64,000 bases of DNA from Burkholderiaceae bacterium. Its GTDB lineage: Bacteria > Pseudomonadota > Gammaproteobacteria > Burkholderiales > Burkholderiaceae_D. The notes under the pieces were generated by a model, which saw nothing but the letters and a program-made list of their open reading frames with translations, was not told the origin of the DNA and did not search any database. Both the position numbers and the translations under genes were made by a program. Every line of letters begins with the position of its first letter. The first letter of the stretch is position 1. Where the stretch lies: positions 1-64,000 of the forward strand of contig SCTK01000005.1 of NCBI GenBank assembly GCA_004298905.1, in the 5' to 3' direction. Below, one piece after another: positions 42,368 through 55,000 of the stretch.

Positions 42368-43198
42368 TTAATCGGCGCTGCGCAACAATTCGTTAATGCC
42401 GGTTTTGGAACGCGTTTGCGCATCGACGCGCTTGACAATCACCGCGCAGTACAGGCTGTACTTGCCATCGCTGGAGGGTAAATTCCCCGACACCACCACC
42501 GAACCTTCGGGGATGCGGCCGTACAGCACTTCGCCGGTTTCGCGGTTGTAAATCCGGGTGCTCTGGCCGATGTAGACGCCCATCGAAATCACGCAGTTGT
42601 CCTCGACGATCACGCCTTCGACCACTTCCGAACGCGCGCCGATGAAACAGTTGTCGCCGATGATGGTGGGGTTGGCCTGCATCGGTTCCAGCACACCGCC
42701 GATGCCGACGCCACCCGACAGGTGCACGTTCTTGCCGATCTGCGCGCACGAGCCGACGGCGGCCCAGGTGTCGACCATCGTGCCTTCATCGACATAGGCG
42801 CCGATGTTGACGAAACTGGGCATCAGAATCACGTTCTTGCCGATGAAGCTGCCACGCCGTGCCACGGCAGGCGGCACGACGCGAAAACCGCCGCGCTCGA
42901 AATCCTCTTTCGTGTAGTTGGCAAACTTGGTTGGCACCTTGTCGTAGAACTGGCTGTAGCCGCCCGCGCTCATCGGCACGTTTTCTTCCAGGCGGAACGA
43001 CAGCAGCACGGCTTTCTTGATCCATTGATGCGTGACCCACGCACCGTCGATTTTTTCTGCGACACGCAGGCGGCCGTGATTCAATTCTTCGATGACGTGT
43101 TCAACCGCTTCACCGATTTTTGCCGGTGCCGTTTTGGGGGCAAGGGTGGCGCGGTCTTCCCACGCGGCTTCGATGATGCTTTGCAATTCCTGGGACAT
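42368..43198 (-). CDS. dapD: Tetrahydrodipicolinate N-succinyltransferase
   Basis: The 276-residue enzyme adds succinyl from succinyl-CoA in the diaminopimelate path. The left-handed beta-helix hexapeptide repeats run from about residue 100 to 230 ([49 protein letters not shown]). The start MSQELQSI is chosen over an upstream frame of 20 residues that lacks family similarity. It lies 11 bp after dapC and is probably cotranscribed. Confidence 0.97.
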   Translation of the reverse strand: MSQELQSIIEAAWEDRATLAPKTAPAKIGEAVEHVIEELNHGRLRVAEKIDGAWVTHQWIKKAVLLSFRLEENVPMSAGGYSQFYDKVPTKFANYTKEDFERGGFRVVPPAVARRGSFIGKNVILMPSFVNIGAYVDEGTMVDTWAAVGSCAQIGKNVHLSGGVGIGGVLEPMQANPTIIGDNCFIGARSEVVEGVIVEDNCVISMGVYIGQSTRIYNRETGEVLYGRIPEGSVVVSGNLPSSDGKYSLYCAVIVKRVDAQTRSKTGINELLRSAD

Positions 43199-43209
43199 GA
43201 GCTTGGCTT

Positions 43210-44400
43210 CTATAGTGATTGAGTAAATTCGACAATGCGTTGCGCGGCTTCCAGACATTCCGCTTCATCGGCTACCAGGGCGATGCGGATGCGCTGATCG
43301 CCGGGATTGCTGCCATGGGCCGTGCGCGCCAGATAGCTGCCCGGCAGCACGGTCACATTATATTGCTGCAACAGCCGGCGTGCGAAGTCGGCGTCGTCAA
43401 TGGGGGTTTTTGCCCACAGATAAAACGCCGCATCCGGCATTTGCACGTCCAGATGTTGGGCCAGCAGAGGTGTGATCTGCGCGAATTTCTGCCGGTAGCG
43501 TGCGCGGTTTTCCACCACATGCGCCTCGTCCTGCCAGGCAGCGACGCTGGCGCGTTGCACCGCCGGGTTCATCGCGCTGCCGTGGTAGGTGCGGTAGAGC
43601 AGAAATTTTTTCAACAGCGCGGCATCGCCCGCGACAAAGCCGGAGCGCAGGCCCGGCACATTGGAACGTTTGGACAGGCTGCTGAACACCACTAGCCGTT
43701 CGAAATTGTGCAGGCCCAGTTGCTGTGCGGCCTGCAAGGCGCCCAAAGGCGCTTCGTCGCGGAAATAGATTTCCGAATAACACTCGTCCGAGGCAATCAC
43801 AAAGCCGTATTTGTTCGATAGACCGAACAGCGTTTTCCATTCGTCCAGCGACATCACCGTGCCGGTCGGATTGCCCGGCGAGCAGGCATAGACCAGTTTC
43901 ACGCGTTGCCAGACCGCTTCAGGGACGCTGGCGTAGTCGCAACCGAAATTGCGCGCCGGATCGCTGTTGACGAAATACGGCTGCGCGCCGCCGAGCAGCG
44001 CCGCGCCTTCGTAGATTTGATAGAACGGGTTGGGGCACAGCACCAGCGCATCGGTATCACTTGGATCAAGCACCGTTTGCGCAAAGGCAAACAGCGCTTC
44101 GCGCGAACCGTTGACCGGCAGCACTTGCGTATCTGCATCAATGGCGGGCAGAGCGTAGCGTCGCATCAACCACTGTGCAATCGCCGTGCGCAAGGGCGCT
44201 TCGCCCAGCGTGGTGGGATAAGAGGCCAGGCCATCCAGGGCAGCCGTCAGCGCATCCTTGATGAACGCAGGAGTGGGATGTTTGGGTTCGCCAATCGACA
44301 GGCTGATGGGTTTCAGATCAGGATTGGGTGTCACGCCGGCAAACAATGTGCGCAGCTTTTCGAACGGATAAGGTTGCAACAGCTGAAGTCTTGGATTCAC
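43210..44400 (-). CDS. dapC: Succinyldiaminopimelate aminotransferase (class I/II PLP)
   Basis: The 396-residue PLP enzyme makes N-succinyl-diaminopimelate. The Schiff-base lysine is in [18 protein letters not shown], with aminotransferase motifs [12 protein letters not shown] and [13 protein letters not shown]. The DapC assignment rests on the fit with the DapC subfamily and on dapD and dapE downstream. Confidence 0.93.
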   Translation of the reverse strand: MNPRLQLLQPYPFEKLRTLFAGVTPNPDLKPISLSIGEPKHPTPAFIKDALTAALDGLASYPTTLGEAPLRTAIAQWLMRRYALPAIDADTQVLPVNGSREALFAFAQTVLDPSDTDALVLCPNPFYQIYEGAALLGGAQPYFVNSDPARNFGCDYASVPEAVWQRVKLVYACSPGNPTGTVMSLDEWKTLFGLSNKYGFVIASDECYSEIYFRDEAPLGALQAAQQLGLHNFERLVVFSSLSKRSNVPGLRSGFVAGDAALLKKFLLYRTYHGSAMNPAVQRASVAAWQDEAHVVENRARYRQKFAQITPLLAQHLDVQMPDAAFYLWAKTPIDDADFARRLLQQYNVTVLPGSYLARTAHGSNPGDQRIRIALVADEAECLEAAQRIVEFTQSL

Positions 44401-44452
44401 GCGGTTCGATGAGGTGGGACGGAGAAGTGGCGATTATAGCGTTCGCGCTGCT

Positions 44453-45547
44453 TCAGGCCGTTTCCTCGGCATCCGGGCACAAAGTGCGGATCTGATTGCG
44501 GCCGGCATTCTTGGCTTGATACAGGGCTTGATCGGCGCGTTCCAGCAAGCCATGCACATGGTCGCCCTTGCGGTATTCGGTGACGCCGATGGAAATCGTC
44601 ATGCGCAAGCCGGGCGCAAGGTGCTCCAGCTTGGTCATGGAAATGTTGATGCGCACGCGTTGCAGCACCGTCAGCGCATCTTCCACACGGCACTGCGGCA
44701 GCAGCACGGCAAACTCTTCGCCACCGTAGCGGCCGATCTGATCGACCTGCCGCAGCGTGGCCCAGGCGGCTTCGCAGACGGTACACAGTACGGCATCGCC
44801 GATCGGATGACCATAGCGATCGTTGACGCGCTTGAAATGGTCCAGGTCGATCATGGCGACACAGAAGCCGGTATCGAAACGTTCCGCCTGCGCGACATGC
44901 TGCTCCAGTATGTCCATGAAGAATCGCCGCGACAGCGCGTGGGTCAATTCATCATGACTGAGCAACTGGCGATAGCGGTTGAGTGTCGCCGACATGTTGC
45001 GGTTGCGTTCGCGCACGATGTCGCGCAGATAGGCGATGCGCTCGCCGACAAAAGACAGACAGGCGGTGGTTACTACGAAATAGAGCCAGTCCAGCGTGGC
45101 TTTGAGGTTGACCGGGCCGCCCGCCGTTTGCGCACCGATCCACGTCACGATGCAGCCGCTGCCGACGGCGGTCAGCAGCCAGAGCAGCGCATAGCGTTTG
45201 AGCGAAAACTGCAACGCCGACAGAATCATGATGACCTGCGCATTCAGCGCAAACAGGAAAGCCAGCTGCGGCAAACGCAGCACAAAAACGCCATGCAGGA
45301 GCAGGGCGACGATGGCCTGGGCATATTGCAGATGGGTATCGGGGGCGGCATGAGCACGCCGGCGTTGCAGGATGCAAAACGCGGCGAGAGTGGTTGCCGC
45401 GGCACAGCCGTAGTAGAACACTTCCGCCAGCGCGAGCCTGCCCTGCTGGGCGAAGATCAGCAAAACAAGCACACTGACCGTGTAGACCAGACTGGTCGTC
45501 ACGAGCATGCGTTCAGTCGTTTGCGGCTGGGCGCGCAGGGTTTGCAT
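44453..45547 (-). CDS. Membrane-bound diguanylate cyclase
   Basis: The 364-residue protein has five or six hydrophobic helices in its first about 180 residues and a cytosolic C-terminal GGDEF domain with an intact active site, RYGGEEFAVLLP. The inhibitory I-site RxxD is present (RQVD, five residues before the active site). It should make cyclic di-GMP. The sensory membrane part has no named domain that I can assign. It stands alone, next to dapC and near the PilU-like gene. Confidence 0.9.
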   Translation of the reverse strand: MQTLRAQPQTTERMLVTTSLVYTVSVLVLLIFAQQGRLALAEVFYYGCAAATTLAAFCILQRRRAHAAPDTHLQYAQAIVALLLHGVFVLRLPQLAFLFALNAQVIMILSALQFSLKRYALLWLLTAVGSGCIVTWIGAQTAGGPVNLKATLDWLYFVVTTACLSFVGERIAYLRDIVRERNRNMSATLNRYRQLLSHDELTHALSRRFFMDILEQHVAQAERFDTGFCVAMIDLDHFKRVNDRYGHPIGDAVLCTVCEAAWATLRQVDQIGRYGGEEFAVLLPQCRVEDALTVLQRVRINISMTKLEHLAPGLRMTISIGVTEYRKGDHVHGLLERADQALYQAKNAGRNQIRTLCPDAEETA

Positions 45548-45686
45548 GAGTCGCAGGGCAGCGCTGATGGAAAAAAATCGGCACAGCCCGGCGCCGCCTG
45601 CCCGCCAGAATTTCTTATGGCCGGTTGTAGCGCGCCCGCAGCGGGTTTGTCCCCATTGTTTTCATCAGCCTGCCAGAAGTGGCTGT

Positions 45687-46103
45687 CTACCTAGTATTAG
45701 ACTGCTGGTCAAATTGCGCAAGCTCTATGTGCGGGGCGGGTTGCCAGCCTTTTTTATGGTGCTCCGCAACAACGTTGGTGAAGATACCGCCGCGTACATA
45801 CCATTTGGCCGTCAGCCGCATGAAGCGTGGCTTGGTGGCAGCGGCCAGATCGTCCAGGATTTTGTTGGTTACCGCTTCGTGGAATGCGCCTTCGTTACGA
45901 TAAGACCACATATACATCTTCAAACTCTTGAGCTCGACATTCTTGCGGTCGGGAATGTAATCGAGGATCAGGGTGGCGAAATCCGGCTGGCCCGTCAGCG
46001 GGCACAGGCAGGTGAATTCGGGGATTTCGATATGGACGTGGTAATCCCGTTCCGGGTTGGGATTGGCAAACGTTTCCAGCTTTTTGGATGGTTTTGAAGG
46101 CAT
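45687..46103 (-). CDS. queF: NADPH-dependent 7-cyano-7-deazaguanine reductase
   Basis: The 138-residue enzyme makes preQ1 for queuosine tRNA modification. The catalytic Cys is in [15 protein letters not shown], and [20 protein letters not shown] is the family signature. It is the short, single-domain type. The start MPSKPSKK (46103) is preferred over a TTG six codons upstream. No other queuosine genes are adjacent. Confidence 0.95.
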   Translation of the reverse strand: MPSKPSKKLETFANPNPERDYHVHIEIPEFTCLCPLTGQPDFATLILDYIPDRKNVELKSLKMYMWSYRNEGAFHEAVTNKILDDLAAATKPRFMRLTAKWYVRGGIFTNVVAEHHKKGWQPAPHIELAQFDQQSNTR

Positions 46104-46258
46104 GGTTTTCTCGAAAGGCAAGCAGGACGGGCCGCCTGAGCGGCCGTTTCAGGATGCTATTATAAGTGCCCAAAAAGAGTCGGCCTATACAGCTAAATGA
46201 GCAGTCAAATGAGGCAGTCAAGTCCGGCAGTTGATCACCCATAACATTCCAGACCACC

Positions 46259-49200
46259 GTGCGCTTAACCCAAATCAAACTGGCGGGTTTCAAATCCTTT
46301 GTTGACCCCACGCATTTCGAGATTCCCAGCCAACTGGTCGGCGTGGTCGGCCCCAATGGTTGCGGCAAATCCAACATCATCGACGCTGTGCGCTGGGTAC
46401 TGGGCGAATCGAAAGCCTCCGAACTGCGCGGCGAGTCGATGCAGGATGTGATCTTCAACGGCTCTACGCTGCGCAAGCCGAGCGGCCGTTCCAGTGTGGA
46501 ACTGATTTTCGACAACGCCGCCGGACGCGCTGCCGGGCAGTGGTCGCAATACGCCGAAATCGCCGTCAAGCGCGTGTTGACGCGTGACGGCACCTCCAGC
46601 TATTACATCAACAACCAGCAGGTGCGCCGTCGCGACATTCAGGACATTTTCATGGGCACTGGGCTGGGGCCGCGCGCCTACGCCATCATCGGCCAGGGCA
46701 TGATCTCGCGCATCATCGAAGCCAAGCCGGAAGAATTGCGCATCTTCCTCGAAGAAGCCGCCGGGGTTTCCAAATATAAAGAGCGCCGCCGCGAAACCGA
46801 AAACCGCTTGAGCGACACGCGCGAAAACCTGACGCGCCTGGACGATATCCTGCGCGAATTGAACAGCCAGATCGAAAAGCTCGAAGGTCAGGCCGTGGTG
46901 GCGCAGCAATACCGCGCCCTGCAAAGCGAGGTCGACGACAAGCAAAAACTGCTGTGGCTGATGCGCCGTAACGAAGCGCAGGCCGAACAGGAAAAAGTGT
47001 TGCGCGATGTGGGCGCCGCACAAAACAAACTGGAAGAACAAACCGCGCAACTGCGCGCGCTTGAAGCCGATCTCGAACAACTGCGCAGCGCGCAATATGC
47101 CGGCAGCGACAGCCTGCATACGGCGCAGGGCAAACTGTACGAAGCCAATACCGAAGTCACGCGGCTGGAAGGCGAAATTCGCAATGTGGTCGATGCGCGC
47201 AATCGCATTCAGCAGCAATTGGCCACGCTGACCGCGCAGGTGGCGCACTGGGCCGAGTTGGGCGAGCAGGCGCAGGCCGAGCAGACGACGGCAGAAGAAA
47301 ATCTTGCGGTGGCCGAGGAACGCGCCGCCATCGCGCAGGAAGAGTCCGTGCGCGCGCAAGACAGCATTCCCGATCTGGAGCAAGCGCAACGCAACGCGCA
47401 GGAACAGAAAAACGCCGCGCATCGTGACGTGTTGCAAACGGAACAGGCGATCCAGTTGGCGGCCAGCCAGCAGGGCAATGCCGGCCGCAGTCTGCAAAAC
47501 CTGATGCTGCGCAAGGAACGCCTGACACAGGAGCAGGGCGGGCTGCAACGTCCCGACGAAGCGCAGCTCGAAACGCTGCGTGTACAGCAAGCCGAAACAG
47601 AAGCAGCGCTGAGCCAGGCACAGACTGAGCTGGAAAACTGTCAGCAACAAGTGCCCGCGCTCGAAGCCGCACGCAATGCTGCGCAGGAAAAATTAAGCGC
47701 CGAGCAAAATCAGGCCGGTCAAAGCGAAGCGCGTCTGCAGGCCCTCAAGCAATTGCAGGAAAACGTGCAAAGCCAGGGCAAGCTCAACCCCTGGCTGGAA
47801 AAACACGAACTGGCCAAATTGCCGCGCCTGTGGCAACGCCTGCATATCGAAGCAGGCTGGGAAACCGCGCTCGAAGCCGTGTTGCGCGAATGGATGAACG
47901 GCCTCGAAGTGAGCCAGCTCGATTGGGTCAAGGCCTTCTTCAATGACGCGCCGCCCGCGCGGCTGGCCATGTTCACGCCGCCGCTACCGGCGCCCGCAGC
48001 CGCGCCTGCAGCAGGCTTGCGGCCGTTGTTGTCGCTGTTGCAGATCACCGATGCCAGCCTGCGTGCCTTGCTCGACGAATGGCTGGCGCAAGTTTACGTG
48101 GCCGACGATGCTGCGCAAGCGTTGGCGCAACGCAACCAGTTGCCGCCCGGCGCACGTTTCGTGGTCAAGGGTGGACATCAGGTGCTGCGCAACGGCGTGG
48201 TGTTCTACGCGCCTGATTCCGAGCAGGCCGGCATGCTGGCGCGTCAGCAGGAAATCGAAAACCTCATCAAGCAATGCCGCGCGCAAGCCTTGCAAACAGA
48301 AGAAGCCAAAGGCGCGGCGATTCGCGCCGAGGCGCAATTGACGCAGGCGCAGCAGCAACTCAACACCGTGCGCCAACGCGTGGCCGAAATCACCGCGCGC
48401 CAGCACGGCAGCCAGATGGAATTGCTCAAGCTGACGCAGGCGCATGAACGCTATCTGCAAAGCAGCGGCCGCATCAGTGAAGAGCTGGCCGAGATTCAAA
48501 TGCACGAAGAAGAACTGCGTGCGCAACAGACCGATGCCGAAGCCAGTTTCGAGCGGCTCGATGCCGAGCTGGGCGAAAAGCAGGAACGCGAAGCGACGCT
48601 GCAAATGGCGCTGGAAGACGCCGAGCAACGCGTGCAGCAAGCGCGCGACCAATGGCGCGACAAGGAACGCGCCGCACAGGAAGCGCGCTTTGCCCAGCAA
48701 ACCGCGCGCAACCGCATTGAAGAATTGAAGCGCACCATCACCACTTCGCAACAGCAACAGCAGCAAGTACGCGCCGCGATTGCCGGCAACGAAGCCGAAC
48801 TGCAAAAGCAGGACGATGCCGCCGCGCAATCCGGTTTGCAGCAGGCGCTGGAAATCAAGGTGGCCGCCGAAGAAGCGCTGGCCCGCGCCCGCACCGAGCT
48901 CGACGATCTGAACCAGAAACTGCGCAGCGCCGAAGAGCAGCGCCTGCAACAGGAGCGCGCGCTCGAGCCCTTGCGCGAACGCATCACCAATCTGCAATTG
49001 AAGGAACAGGCCGCGCGTTTGAACGCCGAGCAGTACGATCAGCAACTGGCCGAAGCGCAAGCCAATATCGAACACCTGTTGACGCTATTGACTGAAGGCA
49101 CCAAGCCCAACTGGCTGCAAAGCGAAGTCAACCGCATCCACCAGGAAATCGCTGCGCTCGGCGCAGTCAACCTGGCGGCGCTGGACGAGCTGACACAGTC

Positions 49201-49777
49201 ACGCGAACGCAAAGGTTTCCTCGATGCGCAGGAAGCCGACTTGAAGGAAGCGATGACCACACTGGAAGATGCGATTCGCAAGATCGATCTTGAAACTCGC
49301 GAACTGCTGAAACAAACCTTCGATACCGTCAACCAGCATTTCGGTGAACTGTTCCCGATTCTGTTCGGCGGCGGCGATGCCAAACTGATGATGACCGGCG
49401 AAGAAATTCTCGACGCTGGTGTGCAGGTGATGGCGCAACCGCCGGGCAAAAAGAACAGCACGATTCACCTGCTCTCCGGCGGTGAAAAAGCACTCACCGC
49501 CACCGCGCTGGTGTTCGCCCTGTTCCAGTTGAACCCCGCACCATTCTGTCTGCTGGATGAGGTCGACGCGCCGCTCGACGACGCCAACACCGAACGCTTC
49601 TGCAACATGGTCAAACGCATGTCTGGTCAGACCCAGTTCCTCTTCATTTCGCACAACAAGATTGCGATGGAAATGGCGCAGCAATTGATCGGCGTGACCA
49701 TGCAAGAGCAAGGCGTCTCGCGCATCGTCGCGGTGGATATCGAATCGGCCGCGAAGCTGACGGCGGAAGCAGCATAG
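46259..49777 (+). CDS. smc: Chromosome partition protein Smc
   Basis: The 1172-residue protein has the SMC architecture: N-terminal Walker A GPNGCGKSN (Lys37), two long coiled-coil regions (about 165-500 and 660-1000) around a hinge (about 505-655), and a C-terminal ATPase with signature HLLSGGEKALTATAL and Walker B FCLLDEVDAPLDD. It starts at GTG, with MRLTQIKLAGFKSFVDP typical of the family, and no clear ribosome site. zipA and ligA follow, a standard betaproteobacterial order. Confidence 0.97.
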   Translation: MRLTQIKLAGFKSFVDPTHFEIPSQLVGVVGPNGCGKSNIIDAVRWVLGESKASELRGESMQDVIFNGSTLRKPSGRSSVELIFDNAAGRAAGQWSQYAEIAVKRVLTRDGTSSYYINNQQVRRRDIQDIFMGTGLGPRAYAIIGQGMISRIIEAKPEELRIFLEEAAGVSKYKERRRETENRLSDTRENLTRLDDILRELNSQIEKLEGQAVVAQQYRALQSEVDDKQKLLWLMRRNEAQAEQEKVLRDVGAAQNKLEEQTAQLRALEADLEQLRSAQYAGSDSLHTAQGKLYEANTEVTRLEGEIRNVVDARNRIQQQLATLTAQVAHWAELGEQAQAEQTTAEENLAVAEERAAIAQEESVRAQDSIPDLEQAQRNAQEQKNAAHRDVLQTEQAIQLAASQQGNAGRSLQNLMLRKERLTQEQGGLQRPDEAQLETLRVQQAETEAALSQAQTELENCQQQVPALEAARNAAQEKLSAEQNQAGQSEARLQALKQLQENVQSQGKLNPWLEKHELAKLPRLWQRLHIEAGWETALEAVLREWMNGLEVSQLDWVKAFFNDAPPARLAMFTPPLPAPAAAPAAGLRPLLSLLQITDASLRALLDEWLAQVYVADDAAQALAQRNQLPPGARFVVKGGHQVLRNGVVFYAPDSEQAGMLARQQEIENLIKQCRAQALQTEEAKGAAIRAEAQLTQAQQQLNTVRQRVAEITARQHGSQMELLKLTQAHERYLQSSGRISEELAEIQMHEEELRAQQTDAEASFERLDAELGEKQEREATLQMALEDAEQRVQQARDQWRDKERAAQEARFAQQTARNRIEELKRTITTSQQQQQQVRAAIAGNEAELQKQDDAAAQSGLQQALEIKVAAEEALARARTELDDLNQKLRSAEEQRLQQERALEPLRERITNLQLKEQAARLNAEQYDQQLAEAQANIEHLLTLLTEGTKPNWLQSEVNRIHQEIAALGAVNLAALDELTQSRERKGFLDAQEADLKEAMTTLEDAIRKIDLETRELLKQTFDTVNQHFGELFPILFGGGDAKLMMTGEEILDAGVQVMAQPPGKKNSTIHLLSGGEKALTATALVFALFQLNPAPFCLLDEVDAPLDDANTERFCNMVKRMSGQTQFLFISHNKIAMEMAQQLIGVTMQEQGVSRIVAVDIESAAKLTAEAA

Positions 49778-49786
49778 AAAGTTTTT

Positions 49787-49965
49787 CTCCCTTCTCCCTC
49801 CGGGAGAAGGGCCGGGGATGAGGGAAGGCCGTTTGTGCTTTGGCATGCCGTCTGCGTTATGCCGCCACTGTTCCCTCACCCCAACCCCTAACTCCGGGGG
49901 AGCATCGATTTGCTACGCGCTAAAGCGCGTGCAAAATCGTATGTCCCAGAGGGAGAGGGGCATGA
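49787..49965. repeat. Intergenic palindromic repeat between smc and zipA
   Basis: CTCCCTCCGGGAGAAGGG with GGGATGAGGG at one end and CCTCACCCCAACCCCT to the right form an inverted pair. A second copy-like run follows near CAGAGGGAGAGGGGCATGAC. Related sequence is found at 62505-62560. Confidence 0.6.
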
Positions 49966-49983
49966 CGACAACAACGGAGCAAC

Positions 49984-51033
49984 ATGCAACTCACCGAACT
50001 GCACCTCGCACTACTCGCCGCCGGCCTGGGCTTTGTGCTGCTGGTATGGGCGGCCAATCTCTGGCAGGAGCGCACACTGCGCCGCAAGATCGAGCGCACC
50101 TTCGGCGCACGCAGTCAGGATGTCTTGCTGGACAAAAACAAATCAGCCGCTGAGCGCATCGAGCCGATGCTGGGCGCCGACATCGCCGCGTTCAATCCCG
50201 ATAGCGATGGCCAGCAGCAGTCGCGCTACAGCCCGGTACCGGCCAGCGCCAGCCTCATGCTCGACGACCAGATTGATTGCATTGTCGAGTTGCAACCCGA
50301 ACGCCCGCTCAACGGCGAACTGCTCAATCAAATCGCGCAACGGCTGCGCCACGCGGGCAGCAAACCCATTTTGTTCGAAGGCATGCAAGCCGATGCCGAA
50401 ACCTGGGAACGCCCGGAAAATGGCGCCGTGTACACGCAGATGCGCGCCGGCATCCTGCTTGCCAATCGCGCCGGCGCGCTCAACGCCATCGAATTTTCCG
50501 ACTTCACCACTGGCCTCGAAGCAATCGCCAACGACATCGGCGCCTTGCCCGATTATCCGGCCATGCAAACCACGCTCGTCCACGCGCAAAAACTCGACGC
50601 CATGTGCGCCCCCTGGGATGCGCAGATCAGCCTTAACGTCCTGCTCGAAGATGGCGGCCGCTACTCGCTCGAAGCCCTGCAAAGCATCGTCGCCAACCGC
50701 GGCTACATTGCCCGCGCCGACGGCAAATATCTCGCACTCGATCCGCAAAACCAGATCATCTTCACCATCGCCCTCACCATCCATGCGCCGCAAATCACGC
50801 TACTGCTCGACGTCCCGCGCGCCAACCCCGACGCCCAACCCTTCGCCCGCATGAGCATCGCCGCCAACGACCTCGCGCAAGCGCTGGGCGGCAACGTCGT
50901 CGACGACACCCTGCGCCCGCTCTCCCCCTACGCCCTGCACGAAATCGACGAACAACTGCAGGCGCGTTATCAGGAAATGGAAGAGGCGGGTGTTGCGGCA
51001 GGGAGTGCGTTGGCGTTGCGGTTGTTTAATTGA
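49984..51033 (+). CDS. zipA: Cell division protein ZipA
   Basis: The 349-residue protein has an N-terminal membrane helix (TELHLALLAAGLGFVLLVWA) and a C-terminal FtsZ-binding domain (about 195-345; LNVLLEDGGRYSLEALQSIV, LLLDVPRANPDAQPFARM). It tethers FtsZ to the membrane. The linker is short compared with the long Pro/Gln-rich linker of E. coli ZipA, which is usual in betaproteobacteria. The gene order smc-zipA-ligA supports the call. Confidence 0.9.
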   Translation: MQLTELHLALLAAGLGFVLLVWAANLWQERTLRRKIERTFGARSQDVLLDKNKSAAERIEPMLGADIAAFNPDSDGQQQSRYSPVPASASLMLDDQIDCIVELQPERPLNGELLNQIAQRLRHAGSKPILFEGMQADAETWERPENGAVYTQMRAGILLANRAGALNAIEFSDFTTGLEAIANDIGALPDYPAMQTTLVHAQKLDAMCAPWDAQISLNVLLEDGGRYSLEALQSIVANRGYIARADGKYLALDPQNQIIFTIALTIHAPQITLLLDVPRANPDAQPFARMSIAANDLAQALGGNVVDDTLRPLSPYALHEIDEQLQARYQEMEEAGVAAGSALALRLFN

Positions 51034-51120
51034 GCGAGGGGAAGAGAGTGATGTCATGCAAGCGTACAGTGAACCGGATCGTGTCCGTATATGAGCAAGC
51101 GCAGAGGGAGTGATTTGATA

Positions 51121-51723
51121 ATGAAAGACCTGACCCCGAAATTATACTTGCAGATCCTAGGTATTTTGCTGATAGGCCTTTCCCTTTCTGTGGCAGCCTC
51201 AGATAACAACACTACTACCTCTCAGTCAGTGGATATGCCGAAGCCTGATCTCACAACACCAGAAAATGCGCTGAGATCTTATTGGGCTATAAAACAGTGG
51301 GAGGACAAGACTATTGCCTACGAACAAAGACGTTTGGGTTTGCATAGCCTGGTGGCTACACGCCCCCTTTTCGTCTCTGTATCGACCGGCGATATGCGCA
51401 AATATTTTGAGGCTTTTCAGCCCAGTTCATTCGAAGTCTTGGAGCGTTCCATTCGCAGCCTTAAACCAGAAACCGACACGCGTGTGATCGCAATCGTCAA
51501 TATAAAAAACATAACGCCCGTGCCCGATGGCGCTAGACCAAGTGCGCGCGAAATTAAAGTGCGAGAGCGCGGTTGCGACTTTAAGTATGTGCTCGTACGC
51601 GAAGATGGTAGTTGGAAAATAGCGGAGGTATGGCGGCTTGAACCTGCGGAATCCTATATGCCAATGAGGCGCCTCTATGAACCCCTACCCCCGCTGTACC
51701 CGTCTACAGTCTACTTTGACTAG
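51121..51723 (+). CDS. Exported protein of unknown function
   Basis: The 200-residue protein has a signal peptide (LYLQILGILLIGLSLSVAAS; cleavage after about residue 26). The mature part is compact and mixed alpha/beta, with TPENALRSYWAIKQWEDKT near the start and FKYVLVREDGSWKIAEVWRL near the end, suggestive of an NTF2/DUF4878-like fold. The first seven residues (MKDLTPK) are encoded by the inverted repeat, so the start may have been captured from it. Base composition is richer in A+T than zipA and ligA, which fits transfer. An ATG 30 bp upstream is less likely. Confidence 0.65.
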   Translation: MKDLTPKLYLQILGILLIGLSLSVAASDNNTTTSQSVDMPKPDLTTPENALRSYWAIKQWEDKTIAYEQRRLGLHSLVATRPLFVSVSTGDMRKYFEAFQPSSFEVLERSIRSLKPETDTRVIAIVNIKNITPVPDGARPSAREIKVRERGCDFKYVLVREDGSWKIAEVWRLEPAESYMPMRRLYEPLPPLYPSTVYFD

Positions 51724-51752
51724 ACAAAATTCACATCAACAAATCAACATGA

Positions 51753-51830
51753 ACTTCGGGGTCACAACATGACTTCGGGGTCACAGACTTCGGGGTCACA
51801 GGTCAAGACTTCCACGGAACTTCGGGGTCA
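51753..51830 (+). repeat. Four short direct repeats of ACTTCGGGGTCA
   Basis: Copies begin at 51753, 51772, 51787 and 51819. The last continues into the inverted-repeat end at 51821-51845. The reverse complement TGACCCCGAA is also in the left end at 51131-51140. Confidence 0.8.
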
Positions 51831-51931
51831 GGTCTTTCATTATCACATTCGCTTTCAGCCGTCCGTCTTGCCGCGCTTAACCGCCGATTTCTCAACGGGC
51901 ATAATCAGCCGCAGTGCCAGCCATTCGCTGA

Positions 51932-54025
<2,094 letters not shown>

Positions 54026-54051
54026 ATCGAAAATAAACGAAAGGGAATGAA

Positions 54052-54948
54052 TTGAGCACAGTGAGCCAGGTAGTCAGAAAAGCTGTTTTTCCGGTGGCGG
54101 GTTTGGGTACGCGGTTTTTGCCTGCGACCAAGGCGAGCGCCAAGGAGATGATGCCCATCGTCGATAAACCCTTGATTCAATACGCGGTGGAAGAGGCGGT
54201 TGCTGCCGGCATCACCGACATGATTTTCATCACCGGCCGCGGCAAACGCGCCATTGAAGATCACTTCGATAAAGCCTATGAACTGGAGGCCGAACTGGCC
54301 GCCAAGAAAAAAACCGACATGCTGGAACTGGTGCGGGGCATCGTGCCGAAAAATGTGAATTGCGTATTCATCCGCCAGAACGAAGCGCTCGGCCTTGGCC
54401 ACGCCGTGCTGTGCGCATCGCACGTGGTCGGCGACGAACCGTTTGCGGTGTTGCTGGCCGACGATTTGATGGACAACGGCAGCGGCCCATCCACCGTGAT
54501 GAAGCAGATGGTTGAGGTCTATGAGCGCGAACGCGCCAGCGTGCTGGCGGTGCAAAATGTCGCGCGCGAAGAAACCAAGAGCTACGGTATTGTCAGCACC
54601 ACGCCCTGGAGCCCGCGCACCGAGCGCATCAATGGCATGGTTGAGAAGCCGTCACCGGAAGAAGCGCCCAGCACACTGGCTGTGGTGGGGCGGTACATCC
54701 TCACGCCGCGTATTTTTCATCACCTGGAAAATACAACGCCGGGTCGCGGCGGCGAAATTCAATTGACCGACGGCATTCAATCGCTACTCGCCGAGCAGCC
54801 CGTGTTCGCCTACGATTTCGAAGGCAAGCGTTACGACTGCGGTTCCAAGCTGGGTTATTTGCAGGCGACGGTTGATCTGGGGTTGCGTCACCCAGAAACG
54901 GCAGCAGAATTCACCAGCTACATTAAAAATCATCCTGTCCGTAAATAA
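54052..54948 (+). CDS. galU: UTP-glucose-1-phosphate uridylyltransferase
   Basis: The 298-residue enzyme makes UDP-glucose. The nucleotide motif is [20 protein letters not shown], with [12 protein letters not shown] and LADDLMD in the active site. It probably starts at TTG 54052, with AAAGGGA seven bases upstream; a GTG at 54061 is an alternative. It follows ligA by 26 bp. Confidence 0.95.
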   Translation: MSTVSQVVRKAVFPVAGLGTRFLPATKASAKEMMPIVDKPLIQYAVEEAVAAGITDMIFITGRGKRAIEDHFDKAYELEAELAAKKKTDMLELVRGIVPKNVNCVFIRQNEALGLGHAVLCASHVVGDEPFAVLLADDLMDNGSGPSTVMKQMVEVYERERASVLAVQNVAREETKSYGIVSTTPWSPRTERINGMVEKPSPEEAPSTLAVVGRYILTPRIFHHLENTTPGRGGEIQLTDGIQSLLAEQPVFAYDFEGKRYDCGSKLGYLQATVDLGLRHPETAAEFTSYIKNHPVRK

Positions 54949-55000
54949 TTAAAGGCACTGAACAAAGCAGCTTCGCAAAACACCCTCGGCAAGGAACAGC

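Larger units (their letters stand above)
51116..51845. mobile_element. 730-bp segment bounded by a perfect 25-bp inverted repeat
   Basis: TGATAATGAAAGACCTGACC and the next five bases (51116-51140) match the reverse complement of 51821-51845 exactly. Inside are one exported-protein gene and four copies of ACTTCGGGGTCA. The segment lies between zipA and ligA, which are usually close. No transposase is present. Whether it moves as a unit is inference. Confidence 0.6.

Noticed and set aside
49910-50854. 314-codon frame overlapping zipA
   Set aside because: It is in another frame of zipA with Ser/Arg/Pro-rich sequence and no motif; zipA itself has a membrane helix and FtsZ-binding domain.
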